Both the position numbers and the translations under genes were made by a program. From an uncultured Aquimarina sp. (GTDB taxonomy: Bacteria; Bacteroidota; Bacteroidia; Flavobacteriales; Flavobacteriaceae), in the NCBI RefSeq assembly GCF_947500065.1, contig NZ_CANMQT010000001.1, positions 372,001-436,000 on the forward strand: a DNA stretch of 64,000 nucleotides. The letters are read 5' to 3'. Below, in pieces: positions 27,379 through 36,348 of this stretch (within the stretch, counting starts at the first letter, position 1; each line of letters begins with the position of its first letter). The notes beneath the pieces were generated by a model. That model was not told the DNA's origin and made no database searches. It was given only the letters and a program-made list of their open reading frames with translations.

Positions 27379-27498
27379 AATAAATTAGAATTGTTTTTGT
27401 TTTTTAGGATTTTGAAAAAATAATGCACCAAATTTAGTAGAAAATACCAATTATCCAACTAATTCATTAAAATATTATGCATACATAACATTTTTTGT

Positions 27499-28266
27499 TT
27501 AAACTTTAACAAATCTCATAACAGATACTAGAAATTCCGTGGGATTTTCCGCATGCAACCAATGCCCAGCATTTGAAATTTCGTTTATTTGTGATTGAGG
27601 AAATTGCCTTTTAATACGAGATTCATCATCCTCTACAATATAATTAGATTTTTGTCCTTTAAGGAAAAGAGTACGTCCTTTATAAACAAAATCTTCAGGC
27701 AGTTCAACTCCAATTTCTGAAGAATTTTGTATCAAACTATCCAAATTCATACGTAATCCAAGCTTCCCTTTTTCCTTCCAGAATAGGTTCTTCATCAAAA
27801 ACATTCGCACTCCTATATCTTGTACATAAGAACTCAAAGCTTTATCGACCTCTCCTCTACTTTTCAATATTTCAAAATCCAAAGAACTTAATCCATCCAA
27901 AATATCTTGATGGTGTAATGGATAATATTTTGGCCCTATATCTGCAACTATTAATTTACTTAGAATTTCTGGGTAGTTGTTAGCAAAAAACATTGCTGTC
28001 TTGCCACCCATAGAATGACCAAGTAGTATGATATCTTTTAGCTTATGATCATTACAATATTTTAATAAATCAGATGCCAAAAGTTTGTAATCAAACTCTT
28101 CGCTATGCGGACTACGTCCATGGTTTCTTTGATCTATCAAATGCATCTGATATCCATTTTCCGAAATTTTCTTAGCCAGCGTTTTCCAATTATCACCCAT
28201 ACCAAGAAAACCATGTAGAATTACAAATGGAGTTCCTTCTCCAAAAACATTAGCATATAACTTCAT
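27499..28266 (-). CDS. Alpha/beta-fold hydrolase (YbfF-like esterase)
   Basis: A 255-residue cytosolic hydrolase without signal peptide. HGFLGMGDNW (near 18-27) forms the oxyanion region, DQRNHGRS (45-52) is typical of YbfF-type acyl esterases, and the nucleophile is S85 in LLGHSMGGKT. The catalytic His is in NAGHWLHAENP near residue 234. A short cap domain lies between. Its stop is 8 bases past the stop-to-start gap from pdxJ, which lies upstream on the same strand, so the two may be co-transcribed. The natural ester is unknown. Confidence 0.88.
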   Translation of the reverse strand: MKLYANVFGEGTPFVILHGFLGMGDNWKTLAKKISENGYQMHLIDQRNHGRSPHSEEFDYKLLASDLLKYCNDHKLKDIILLGHSMGGKTAMFFANNYPEILSKLIVADIGPKYYPLHHQDILDGLSSLDFEILKSRGEVDKALSSYVQDIGVRMFLMKNLFWKEKGKLGLRMNLDSLIQNSSEIGVELPEDFVYKGRTLFLKGQKSNYIVEDDESRIKRQFPQSQINEISNAGHWLHAENPTEFLVSVMRFVKV

Positions 28267-28274
28267 TCTCCAAA

Positions 28275-28988
28275 TTATTTAAGTCTGTGCAAATACATGT
28301 TTACAACATTTTCTAACCCAAGATATAAGGATTCACTTATTAACGCATGCCCAATAGAAACCTCCAACAATCCAGGAATACTTTCTTTAAAAAATTTAAT
28401 ATTATCAAGGGAAAGATCGTGACCAGCATTTACTCCAATCCCCAATTCCATAGCTAATTTAGCACATTCAGCATATGGTCGCACTGAATCTAGATTACCT
28501 TTAGCATATTCTGATGCAAAATCCTCTGTATATAATTCTATTCTATCGGCACCTGTTTCTTTAGCTCCTTCTACCATCTCCTTAACAGGATCGACAAAAA
28601 TGGAAGTTCTGACTCCATTCTTTTTGAATTCCGATATAACTTCACTTAAAAAACTTTTGTGCTTAACAGTGTCCCAACCAGCATTACTAGTTATTGCATC
28701 AACCGCATCCGGAACAAGCGTTACCTGAGTTGGCTTAACAGCCTGCACTAAGTCTATAAATTTTGGTATCGGGTTTCCTTCTATATTAAATTCGGTATGC
28801 ACGACTGGCTTTAGATCATATGCATCCTGATACCTAATATGTCTTTCATCTGGTCTTGGATGAATCGTAATACCTTCTCCACCAAAATCCTGAATATCAG
28901 CAGCCACCTTAAGCAAATCAGGAGTATTACCACCTCTTGAATTACGTAATGTTGCTATTTTATTGACATTAACACTTAATTTTGTCAT
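28275..28988 (-). CDS. pdxJ: Pyridoxine 5'-phosphate synthase
   Basis: 237 residues from ATG at 28988, beginning MTKLSVNVNKIATLRNSRGG. An upstream ATG at 29105 would add 39 hydrophobic residues, cover the divergent promoter and overlap the CBS gene, so I reject it. PdxJ condenses 1-amino-acetone-3-phosphate with deoxyxylulose-5-phosphate in vitamin B6 synthesis. Family blocks are TIHPRPDERHIRYQD (near 46-60), VTLVPDAVDAITSNAGWD and GIGVNAGHDLSLDN with conserved His and Glu residues. A TATTTTTG -7 box on the minus strand (29017-29024) fits this start. Confidence 0.95.
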   Translation of the reverse strand: MTKLSVNVNKIATLRNSRGGNTPDLLKVAADIQDFGGEGITIHPRPDERHIRYQDAYDLKPVVHTEFNIEGNPIPKFIDLVQAVKPTQVTLVPDAVDAITSNAGWDTVKHKSFLSEVISEFKKNGVRTSIFVDPVKEMVEGAKETGADRIELYTEDFASEYAKGNLDSVRPYAECAKLAMELGIGVNAGHDLSLDNIKFFKESIPGLLEVSIGHALISESLYLGLENVVNMYLHRLK

Positions 28989-29029
28989 AGTTTTTGATAT
29001 AACTTTTAATAAAAAGCAAAAATACGAAC

Positions 29030-29057
29030 TTGAGAGTGCCTCGGTTACATATTTTTG
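29030..29057 (+). promoter_or_regulatory. Promoter of CBS-nadK operon
   Basis: TTG at 29030-29032 and TATTTTTG at 29050-29057, 17 bases apart, match the Bacteroidetes -33/-7 pattern (TTG, about 19 bases, TAnnTTTG). The start codon is at 29086. A divergent -7 box for pdxJ lies just beside it at 29017-29024. Confidence 0.55.
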
Positions 29058-29085
29058 ATTAATTTGCATAAAAAGCCCCGGGAAT

Positions 29086-29742
29086 ATGAAGACAAGCTTA
29101 TACATAATAAACGAAATAGATCCACTCGCTACAACAGCTAAAGTTGTGGATGCGCAGCTTTTATTTAACGAACTTACCTACACTCACTTTCCTGTTTTAA
29201 AAGACGGTACTTATATCGGCTGCATATCGGAAGCAGATGTAAGATGTTTTGAAACAGAAAAAACATTAGAATCCTACTTGTATTCTTTAGAAGGTTTTTT
29301 TGTTAGGGCCGATTCCAACTGGTTAGACATTTTAGAATCGTTTGCTCAAAATCATTCCAATATATTGCCCGTTCTAGATGACGACAACAATTATCAAGGT
29401 TATTTTGAATTAAGAGATATTATGAACCTCTTTAATGAAACCCCTTTCCTAAGTGAACCAGGCAATATTTTGATTGTAGAAAAAGGTGTTTTAGATTATT
29501 CATTTAGCGAAGTTTCACAAATTATAGAATCAAACAACGCCAAATTACTTGGCCTATTTATTTCTAATACAGAAAATGATGTAACCCAAATTACATTAAA
29601 AATAAATGATAGCGACATAAACAATATTGTTCAAACATTTAGAAGATATAGTTACAATATTGTCTCTAAGCATCAAGAAGATTTATTTCTAAACAATCTT
29701 AAGGAAAGATCGCATTATTTAGAAAAATATCTTAACATATAA
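29086..29742 (+). CDS. CBS domain protein
   Basis: A 218-residue cytosolic protein with two CBS motifs in the first 125 residues: TTAKVVDAQLLFNELTYTHFPVLKDGTYIGCISEADV (17-53) and a second (SNWLDILESFAQNHSNILPVLDDDNNYQGYFELRDI, about 77-112). CBS pairs usually bind adenosine nucleotides. The C-terminal part is an ACT-like segment (SQIIESNNAKLLGLFISN). It lies 24 bases before nadK; this pairing is commonly seen in Flavobacteriaceae and hints at NAD(P)/ATP sensing, an inference only. Confidence 0.85.
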   Translation: MKTSLYIINEIDPLATTAKVVDAQLLFNELTYTHFPVLKDGTYIGCISEADVRCFETEKTLESYLYSLEGFFVRADSNWLDILESFAQNHSNILPVLDDDNNYQGYFELRDIMNLFNETPFLSEPGNILIVEKGVLDYSFSEVSQIIESNNAKLLGLFISNTENDVTQITLKINDSDINNIVQTFRRYSYNIVSKHQEDLFLNNLKERSHYLEKYLNI

Positions 29743-29766
29743 CACCAACGAACAAAACATATCATA

Positions 29767-30651
29767 ATGAAGGTAGGTATTTACGGCCAGTTCTATCATG
29801 AAAAATCTGGAATATATATTCAACAATTACTAGAAGCTCTGGACAAAAATAATATTGAGGTAGTAATCGAAAAAAACTTTCTTGAACTAATTGACCTTCA
29901 TGATGATATTGACAAAAGTTATTCTCACTTCAGTACTTTTGAAGAATTAGATCATTCCTACGACCTTTTTTTTAGTATTGGAGGAGACGGAACCATTCTA
30001 AAAACTATAACCTATGTTAGAGACTTAGGGATTCCAATAGCCGGAATTAATACAGGAAGATTAGGTTTTTTGGCGACTATTCAGAAAGAGGAGATAAATG
30101 ACACTATCGATCTTATTCTAAATAAAAAATTCCACATTTCGCCTAGAAGTATTGTTACTATAGATACATTACCAAAATCTGATGAATTTGGTGTATTAAA
30201 TTTTGCAATGAATGAAATTGCGGTTAGTAGAAGAAACACTACTTCTATGATAACGGTGCACACCAGTCTTAATGATGAATTCTTAACCTCTTATTGGGCG
30301 GATGGATTAATTGTCTCTTCCCCAACAGGCTCTACAGGATATTCCCTAAGTTGCGGCGGACCAGTTATGATGCCTGATGCAGAAAGTATGGTATTAACCC
30401 CAATAGCGCCTCATAATCTAAATGCAAGACCATTGGTTATTCCCGATGATAAAGAAATAAAACTACAAGTTTCTGGAAGAGAAGACACCTATTTAGTATC
30501 TCTAGACTCTAGAATACACGCTTTACCAAATGAAACTACAGTTGTTATAAAAAAAGCACCTTTTAAAATTAACATGGTCGTTTTGGAAGGAGATAGCTTC
30601 TTAAAAACATTACGAAAAAAAATGCTTTGGGGTGAAGATAAACGCAACTAA
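29767..30651 (+). CDS. nadK: NAD kinase
   Basis: A 294-residue cytosolic enzyme that phosphorylates NAD to NADP. The GGDGT motif (72-76, in FFSIGGDGTILKT) is the ATP/NAD site, followed by GINTGRLGFLA (near 93-103), the NE motif (NFAMNEIAVSRR) and SPTGSTGYSLSCGGP near 180-194. All signature blocks are present and the length is standard. It is the second gene of the CBS-nadK unit; a weak CACT-AGTG hairpin with a T run follows at about 30663-30680. Confidence 0.97.
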   Translation: MKVGIYGQFYHEKSGIYIQQLLEALDKNNIEVVIEKNFLELIDLHDDIDKSYSHFSTFEELDHSYDLFFSIGGDGTILKTITYVRDLGIPIAGINTGRLGFLATIQKEEINDTIDLILNKKFHISPRSIVTIDTLPKSDEFGVLNFAMNEIAVSRRNTTSMITVHTSLNDEFLTSYWADGLIVSSPTGSTGYSLSCGGPVMMPDAESMVLTPIAPHNLNARPLVIPDDKEIKLQVSGREDTYLVSLDSRIHALPNETTVVIKKAPFKINMVVLEGDSFLKTLRKKMLWGEDKRN

Positions 30652-30705
30652 ACAATAAAATCCACTAAAAAGTGTTTTTTAATTCATACTATTTTACTCA
30701 AATTC

Positions 30706-30734
30706 TTGTGTACTAAAGTTAATTGTTATATTTG
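30706..30734 (+). promoter_or_regulatory. Promoter upstream of DUF6089 gene
   Basis: TTG (30706-30708), an 18-base spacer and TATATTTG (30727-30734) form a good Bacteroidetes promoter. The start codon of the downstream gene is 18 bases past the -7 box, giving a very short leader. It probably drives DUF6089-uppS-bamA-skp. Confidence 0.65.
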
Positions 30735-30751
30735 CAAACTTTTGAAAATCT

Positions 30752-31435
30752 ATGAGATACTTAGCATCCTTTGTATTAATTTTGTTTTTTGGACAATCTA
30801 TCAACTCACAAACCTATGAGGTAGGGCTGATGGTTGGTGGTTCTAATTATATTGGCGACGTAGGATCCACCTACTACATATCACCAAATGCTCTTGCTTT
30901 TGGAGCTATTGGAAAATGGAATCGAAGTAAAAGACACGCGTTTAGAGCATCCTTTTTATATGCTAACCTAAAATCAAATGATTCTAGAGGAGATGACAGA
31001 AGAGTTCAAAGAGGTTTTAGCTTTAATAATTCTGTAAAAGAAATATCTGCAGGATTAGAATTTAATTTTTGGGACTGGTATTTATACGATAGTCAACCAC
31101 AATTCACTCCTTATTTATATACAGGTTTGACTGGTTTCAACTATAGTGCTAAGGCAGTTGACCCAAATAACGGGAATCAAATTAGTACATATAGTGAAAA
31201 ATGGAGTGTTGCTATCCCTATGGTAGTTGGTGTTAAAAAAACAATGGGAAGACACTGGGTTTTAGGTGCTGAAATTGGTGCGAGATATACATTCACTGAT
31301 AATTTGGACGGAAGTGATCCAGACAGTGCATTTGGAACAGGATTTGGTAATTTGGATAATAATGACTGGTATGTATTTACTGGTATAACAATATCCTATA
31401 CATGGGGACGAATACCATGTTATTGTGCATTTTAA
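30752..31435 (+). CDS. DUF6089 family outer-membrane protein
   Basis: A 227-residue protein with signal peptide (residues 1-19, INSQ) and a small outer-membrane beta-barrel. Typical blocks are YEVGLMVGGSNYIGDVG at the mature start and a C-terminal strand VFTGITISYTWGRIPCYCAF with two Cys close to the end. This DUF6089 family lies directly before uppS and bamA in many Flavobacteriia, so an outer-membrane assembly or surface function is plausible but unproved. It abuts uppS with a 3-base gap. Confidence 0.85.
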   Translation: MRYLASFVLILFFGQSINSQTYEVGLMVGGSNYIGDVGSTYYISPNALAFGAIGKWNRSKRHAFRASFLYANLKSNDSRGDDRRVQRGFSFNNSVKEISAGLEFNFWDWYLYDSQPQFTPYLYTGLTGFNYSAKAVDPNNGNQISTYSEKWSVAIPMVVGVKKTMGRHWVLGAEIGARYTFTDNLDGSDPDSAFGTGFGNLDNNDWYVFTGITISYTWGRIPCYCAF

Positions 31436-31438
31436 AAA

Positions 31439-32176
31439 ATGATTAATAAAGAACAACTCAATTCTAACATTCCGGAACATGTAGCCATCATTATGGATGG
31501 TAATGGACGGTGGGCAAAAAAGAAAGGATTCTTTAGAGCTGTTGGCCATGAAAAAGGAACAAAAGCTGTTAGAGAAGCCGTAGAGGGTGCCGCAGAAATA
31601 GGAATAAAACATCTTACTTTATATGCTTTTTCTACAGAAAACTGGAACAGACCCAAGTTAGAAGTAGAGACTTTAATGAGGCTTTTGGTGAGTTCATTAA
31701 AAAAAGAAATAAAGACTCTACAAAAAAATAATATCCGACTAAATGCCATCGGAAATCTACAAGCACTACCCGAAAAAGCCAGAAAAGAATTACTGGAAGT
31801 CATTGAAAAGACTAAGGATAACAAGCACATGACACTTTCATTAGCACTTAGTTATGGCAGTCGAGAAGAGCTAATAAAAACTATACAAGAAATAAGCATT
31901 AAAGTTAAAAATAATGTACTTTCGCCACATCTTATAAATGAAGCAGTCATTAATGAGCATTTGTATACTAAAAACCTACCAGATGTTGATTTATTAATAC
32001 GTACAAGTGGAGAACAGCGTATTAGTAATTTCTTATTATGGCAGATCGCGTATGCAGAATTATATTTTACTGAAATATTATGGCCTGATTTTAAAAAAAC
32101 AGATTTATTGGAAGCCATTTTAAATTATCAACAAAGAGAAAGAAGATTTGGAAAAACTAGTGAGCAGCTTAGTTAA
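31439..32176 (+). CDS. uppS: Isoprenyl transferase (undecaprenyl diphosphate synthase)
   Basis: A 245-residue cytosolic cis-prenyltransferase that makes the C55 lipid carrier for peptidoglycan and surface polysaccharides. The catalytic Asp is D20 in IIMDGNGRWAKKKG. Further conserved blocks are GHEKGTKAVREAV, LTLYAFSTENWNRP and the C-terminal DLLIRTSGEQRISNFLLWQIAYAE. Full length. It abuts DUF6089 upstream and bamA downstream in the envelope-biogenesis series. Confidence 0.97.
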   Translation: MINKEQLNSNIPEHVAIIMDGNGRWAKKKGFFRAVGHEKGTKAVREAVEGAAEIGIKHLTLYAFSTENWNRPKLEVETLMRLLVSSLKKEIKTLQKNNIRLNAIGNLQALPEKARKELLEVIEKTKDNKHMTLSLALSYGSREELIKTIQEISIKVKNNVLSPHLINEAVINEHLYTKNLPDVDLLIRTSGEQRISNFLLWQIAYAELYFTEILWPDFKKTDLLEAILNYQQRERRFGKTSEQLS

Positions 32177-32180
32177 AAAG

Positions 32181-34811
32181 ATGACAAAAAAATTACCTAT
32201 TACGTATTTTGCATTCTTTGCATTTTTATTAAATACAGTATTACTTTCGGCACAAAGCATCCCTGGCACAACAGGAAAAGAGTATATTATTGGAGATATT
32301 GAGGTAACTGGAATATCTACATATAGTAAAAATACTATTATTACTTTTACAGGGCTTAAAAATGGTCAGCGAATTGCACTACCAGGTGATCGAATCAGTC
32401 AGGTTATTAAAAAACTTTGGGATCTTGAATTGTTTAGTGATATTAATTTCTACATTACCAAAGTAGAAGGCGATACTGCTTATTTGGAAATCAACATCCA
32501 AGAAGTACCTGAATTAAACGAGGTTCGTATTGATGGCGTTAGAAAACGTAAAGGAGAAGATTTGATCAAAGAAAACAGTCTTACTTCTGGAGCAAAGGTT
32601 ACTGAAAACCTTATTACCACAACACGTAATTTTATTACCAATAAGTATCGTAAAGATGGCTTTCTTAATACCAAGGTAGTTATTAACACTACAGCTGTTA
32701 AGGACACTGTTCCGACTAACAAGGTAAATATGTTAGTGCGTGTAGACAAAGGAGATCGCGTAAAAGTTGATAAAATTAGGATTAACGGAAATGAGCAATT
32801 TTCTGATAGTAAAGTGCGATCAGCAATGAAAAACACTAAGCAGAAAAAATTCTGGAGATTCTGGAAACGTTCAAAATATATTAAGAACGATTATCAGGAA
32901 GACAAAGAAAACATTGTTAGTAAATACAAAGAAAAAGGATATCGTGATGCTCGTATCACTTCTGATTCACTTGTTGTAGAAGATAACAATAGTGTATCGC
33001 TAAACCTAGCCATTGAGGAAGGCAATAAATATTATTTTGGTGATATAAATTTCTTAGGAAATAGTGTTTATACGGACAATCAATTGGCTAGACAATTAGT
33101 TATCAAAAAAGGAGATGTATACAATGGTGTTCTTCTCGAAAAACAAATTGCTGACAACACAAAACCCGATGCAGATGACCTTACCAACCTGTATCAAAAT
33201 AACGGGTACTTATTCTCAAACATAGATGCCGTAGAAACAAACGTAAAAAATGACACTATTGATTTTGAAATAAGAATTCGAGAAGGGAAACTAGTTCATT
33301 TTGATCACATCACTGTTACTGGTAATGACAAAACTAATGATCACGTAATTTATCGAATTTTAAGAACTCAACCTGGACAAATATATAGTAAAGATTTAGT
33401 TGTAAGAACCGTTAGAGAATTAGGGCAATTAGGGTTCTTCGACCCAGAACAATTAGAACCACAATTTAAAAATGCTGATCCACAAGCAGGAACAATAGAC
33501 ATCAACTATCCGGTTGTAGAAAAAGGAGCAAGTCAGATTGAGCTTCAAGGTGGTTTTGGTGGCGGAGGTTTTGTTGGAACACTTGGTTTAGCGTTCAGTA
33601 ATTTTTCGATCAGAAACATTTTTAACAAAGAAGCATACAGTCCTTTACCTATGGGAGATGGTCAAACGCTTCGTGTAAGAGCTCAAGCTAGTCAGTTTTT
33701 TCAGACCTATAGTTTATCATTTGTTGAGCCTTGGTTAGGAGGAAAAAAACCTTTCCAACTTTCTACATCTTTTTCACATACAATTCAATTTTTATTCAAT
33801 AACAGAACCCGTGATGTAGACAGAGATAGTAAATTCCTTATTACTGGTGGATCTATTGGTATTGCAAAAAGATTAAACTGGCCTGATAACTATTTTACGT
33901 TATCACAAGCTGTAAGTATCCAGCATTATAACCTTAAAAACTACAACACAAGATTGTTTACGTTTGGTAATGGTTCCTCTAACAACTTAGCATACACAAT
34001 AGGAATTAATCGAAATAACACAGCTGTAAATCCAATTTTTCCAACAGCTGGATCAGAATTTAACCTAATTGCTAAATTGTCTCTTCCCTACTCACTTTGG
34101 GATGGTACTGATTATAAAGAACTAGCACAAGAACGTAGTACTTTATTGGAAGAACAAGAAGATCTTATCAATACTGACCCTACTAATTCAAGGATTGGAG
34201 AAATCGGAACTGAAATAGGAGAGATTGATCAGGAACGATTTGATTGGTTAGAATACTATAAAATTAAATTTGATGCTACTTGGTATACTACACTTGCTAA
34301 GATTGGAAAAAATCCTTTAGTGTTAAAGACTGGTGCTGAATACGGTTTCCTTGGAGCTTATAATAATAATCGAGGAAATATTCCTTTCGAAAGATTTTTC
34401 CTAGGAGGAGATGGATTAGGGGCAACAGCTCTTGATGGAAGAGAAGTTGTGGCGCTTAGAGGGTATCCAAATCAATCACTTATTCCTCTTAGTAGAGCAA
34501 ATGATCCAGATTTTGTAGAAGATGGGGCAACAATTTATAATAAATATTCGTTAGAGCTTCGTTATCCGATTACTCTAAAACCATCAGCTTCTATTTATAT
34601 GCTGGCGTTTTTAGAAGGAGGAGCGTCTTATGATAGCTTTAGAGGGTTTAATCCATTTCAATTAAATCGTTCTGCTGGAGCAGGTTTACGTATCTTTATG
34701 CCAGCCTTTGGATTGCTGGGTATTGATTTTGGGTATGGTTTTGACCCAATTCCAGGTACGACAGGAAATAATGGATGGGAAACTCACTTTATCATTGGAC
34801 AACAATTTTAA
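32181..34811 (+). CDS. bamA: Outer-membrane protein assembly factor BamA
   Basis: 876 residues from the ATG at 32181; a TTG at 32148 would overlap uppS and lengthen the signal peptide, so it is not used. The signal peptide is MTKKLPITYFAFFAFLLNTVLLSAQ. Five POTRA domains cover about residues 30-430 (for example FGDINFLGNSVYTDNQLARQL and VHFDHITVTGNDKTNDHVIYRIL). A 16-strand Omp85 barrel follows, with the lid-lock motif ALRGYPNQSLI (V/IRGY type) near 760. The C-terminal strand is WETHFIIGQQF, a typical assembly signal. An insert of charged residues (about 640-690) lies between barrel strands. Skp-type chaperones follow. Confidence 0.96.
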   Translation: MTKKLPITYFAFFAFLLNTVLLSAQSIPGTTGKEYIIGDIEVTGISTYSKNTIITFTGLKNGQRIALPGDRISQVIKKLWDLELFSDINFYITKVEGDTAYLEINIQEVPELNEVRIDGVRKRKGEDLIKENSLTSGAKVTENLITTTRNFITNKYRKDGFLNTKVVINTTAVKDTVPTNKVNMLVRVDKGDRVKVDKIRINGNEQFSDSKVRSAMKNTKQKKFWRFWKRSKYIKNDYQEDKENIVSKYKEKGYRDARITSDSLVVEDNNSVSLNLAIEEGNKYYFGDINFLGNSVYTDNQLARQLVIKKGDVYNGVLLEKQIADNTKPDADDLTNLYQNNGYLFSNIDAVETNVKNDTIDFEIRIREGKLVHFDHITVTGNDKTNDHVIYRILRTQPGQIYSKDLVVRTVRELGQLGFFDPEQLEPQFKNADPQAGTIDINYPVVEKGASQIELQGGFGGGGFVGTLGLAFSNFSIRNIFNKEAYSPLPMGDGQTLRVRAQASQFFQTYSLSFVEPWLGGKKPFQLSTSFSHTIQFLFNNRTRDVDRDSKFLITGGSIGIAKRLNWPDNYFTLSQAVSIQHYNLKNYNTRLFTFGNGSSNNLAYTIGINRNNTAVNPIFPTAGSEFNLIAKLSLPYSLWDGTDYKELAQERSTLLEEQEDLINTDPTNSRIGEIGTEIGEIDQERFDWLEYYKIKFDATWYTTLAKIGKNPLVLKTGAEYGFLGAYNNNRGNIPFERFFLGGDGLGATALDGREVVALRGYPNQSLIPLSRANDPDFVEDGATIYNKYSLELRYPITLKPSASIYMLAFLEGGASYDSFRGFNPFQLNRSAGAGLRIFMPAFGLLGIDFGYGFDPIPGTTGNNGWETHFIIGQQF

Positions 34812-34847
34812 TTTTGGCACGATTATTTCTATAAACAAAACAGGATC

Positions 34848-35705
34848 ATGAAAACAAAAGTTCTTTTAGTATTAGCAGCTATCCTTTGGTTATCTTTCTC
34901 CAATATTGCAGAAGCACAAAAAGGTATAAGAGTCGGTTATATAGATATGGATTATATCTTAGAAAATGTACCTGAGTATAATGAAGCTTCAGCCGATTTA
35001 GAAACCAAAGTACAAAAATGGAAGGTGGAAATCGAAGCTGAATTAAAGGAAGTAGAACAAATGAGAAAAGATCTCAACAATGAACGTGTTCTTCTTACTA
35101 AAGAGCTTATAGAAGAAAGAGAGGAAGATATTTTCTTTAAAGAAAAGGAAATTCTTGAATATCAACAAAAAAGGTTTGGCCCTAATGGTGATTTATTTAT
35201 CCAGAAAAGGCGATTAGTGCAGCCAGTGCAGGATCAAGTTTTTGTTGCGGTTCAGGAAGTTGCAAAAAACAAGAAATACGACTTTATATTTGACAAATCT
35301 GCGGATTTAGTAATGTTATATTCCGCTGATAGATACGATATAAGTGATCAAATATTACTTAGAATAAATAGAGCCTCTAAAAGAAGGCAAGTAAGTAGCA
35401 AAAAAGAGAAGAAAGCATTAGAACGTGCTGAAAAAAGAAATGTTGAGCAAGAAAAAGAAGTCACTGACAGAGATAGAGCAACATCTAAAAAACAATCTGA
35501 GAGAGAGCAATTGCTAGCAGAAAGAAAAGCCGCTAGAGATTCAATCAGGGCAGCAAAGAAAAAAGAATATGAAGAAAGAAGAGCTAAACTCTTAGCAGCA
35601 CAAAAAAGAAAAAAAGACTCTATAAAGGCTTTAAAAGAACAGCTTAAAAATGATACCCCATCAGATAATAATGATGGAGAGACAAATGATAATGACGATA
35701 ATTAG
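34848..35705 (+). CDS. OmpH/Skp family periplasmic chaperone (long form)
   Basis: A 285-residue protein with signal peptide (to about residue 23, IAEAQ). Residues 24-170 form the Skp/OmpH fold with long coiled-coil arms (VEQMRKDLNNERVLLTKELIEEREEDI) and the core strands GIRVGYIDMDYIL and YDFIFDKSADLVMLYSA. The extra C-terminal tail of about 100 residues is very rich in Lys, Arg and Glu, ending in an Asp/Asn tract, and is unusual for Skp. The chaperone holds unfolded outer-membrane proteins for BamA, which is encoded 36 bases upstream. No single gene symbol is certain because a second copy follows. Confidence 0.9.
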   Translation: MKTKVLLVLAAILWLSFSNIAEAQKGIRVGYIDMDYILENVPEYNEASADLETKVQKWKVEIEAELKEVEQMRKDLNNERVLLTKELIEEREEDIFFKEKEILEYQQKRFGPNGDLFIQKRRLVQPVQDQVFVAVQEVAKNKKYDFIFDKSADLVMLYSADRYDISDQILLRINRASKRRQVSSKKEKKALERAEKRNVEQEKEVTDRDRATSKKQSEREQLLAERKAARDSIRAAKKKEYEERRAKLLAAQKRKKDSIKALKEQLKNDTPSDNNDGETNDNDDN

Positions 35706-35748
35706 AGAAATTAATTTTTAAATTTATAACACACTTAATATTATTAAA

Positions 35749-36258
35749 ATGAAAAAGTTTAGAACCCTATTAGTAGCTTGTGCATTAATCCTAGGAGCAT
35801 CAAGTTTCGTAAATGCGCAATCTAAAGTAGCACATATTGCATCGCAAGAACTTGTAGAAGCAATGCCTGCTTTTAAAGCTGCCAAGAGTGAAATTGAAAA
35901 GCTAAACAAGACATACGAAGCTGAGATCAGAAACATGGTTTTGGAATTACAGAATACAATGAAAAAGTATCAAGCAGAAGTAGCTACTAAGACTGAGGAA
36001 GAAAATGCTAAAAGAGCGCAAGAAGTTCAGGCTACTGAAAAAAGCATTGGAGATTATAGACAAAATGCTTTGCAAGATCTTCAGAAAAAAGAAATTGAAT
36101 TGTTAAAGCCAATCTATGAAAGCGCACGTGTTTCTATCCAAAAAGTAGCTAGAGCACAAGGGTTTCAATATGTATTAGATTCTACTACAGGTACAGGAGT
36201 TATCTTGGCTGATGGAAAAGATTTAATGGCTGATGTAAAAAAAGATCTAGGTATCTAA
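35749..36258 (+). CDS. OmpH/Skp family periplasmic chaperone (short form)
   Basis: A 169-residue second Skp-like protein with signal peptide (to about residue 24, FVNAQ) and mature start SKVAHIASQELVEAMPAFKAAKSEIEKL. Long coiled-coil helices with EVATKTEEENAKRAQEVQATEK and the final YVLDSTTGTGVILADG strand fit OmpH. Its size is that of canonical Skp, unlike the longer neighbour. It ends the bamA-skp-skp unit, followed by a terminator at 36290. Confidence 0.93.
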   Translation: MKKFRTLLVACALILGASSFVNAQSKVAHIASQELVEAMPAFKAAKSEIEKLNKTYEAEIRNMVLELQNTMKKYQAEVATKTEEENAKRAQEVQATEKSIGDYRQNALQDLQKKEIELLKPIYESARVSIQKVARAQGFQYVLDSTTGTGVILADGKDLMADVKKDLGI

Positions 36259-36289
36259 AAAATTACAATTTATAGCATAAAATAAAAAA

Positions 36290-36320
36290 ACAGTGAGCCT
36301 AATTTCTCACTGTTTTTTTT
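36290..36320 (+). terminator. Terminator of the bamA-skp unit
   Basis: ACAGTGAG pairs with CTCACTGT across an 8-base loop (36290-36313), followed by a T tract to 36320. Confidence 0.85.
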
Positions 36321-36327
36321 ATTTTTG
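36320..36327 (+). promoter_or_regulatory. -7 box of murI
   Basis: TATTTTTG (36320-36327) fits TAnnTTTG and sits directly after the preceding terminator, 21 bases before the ATG at 36349. The TTG inside it (36325) is an unlikely start codon. No TTG is seen 19 bases upstream, so the -33 box is weak. Confidence 0.55.
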
Positions 36328-36348
36328 GCAAAGTACTATCTCGTAGTA

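Noticed and set aside
28989..29105. N-terminal extension of pdxJ
   Set aside because: Adds 39 non-family residues, covers the divergent promoter and overlaps the CBS gene.
32148..32180. TTG start for bamA inside uppS
   Set aside because: ATG at 32181 gives a normal signal peptide just after the uppS stop.
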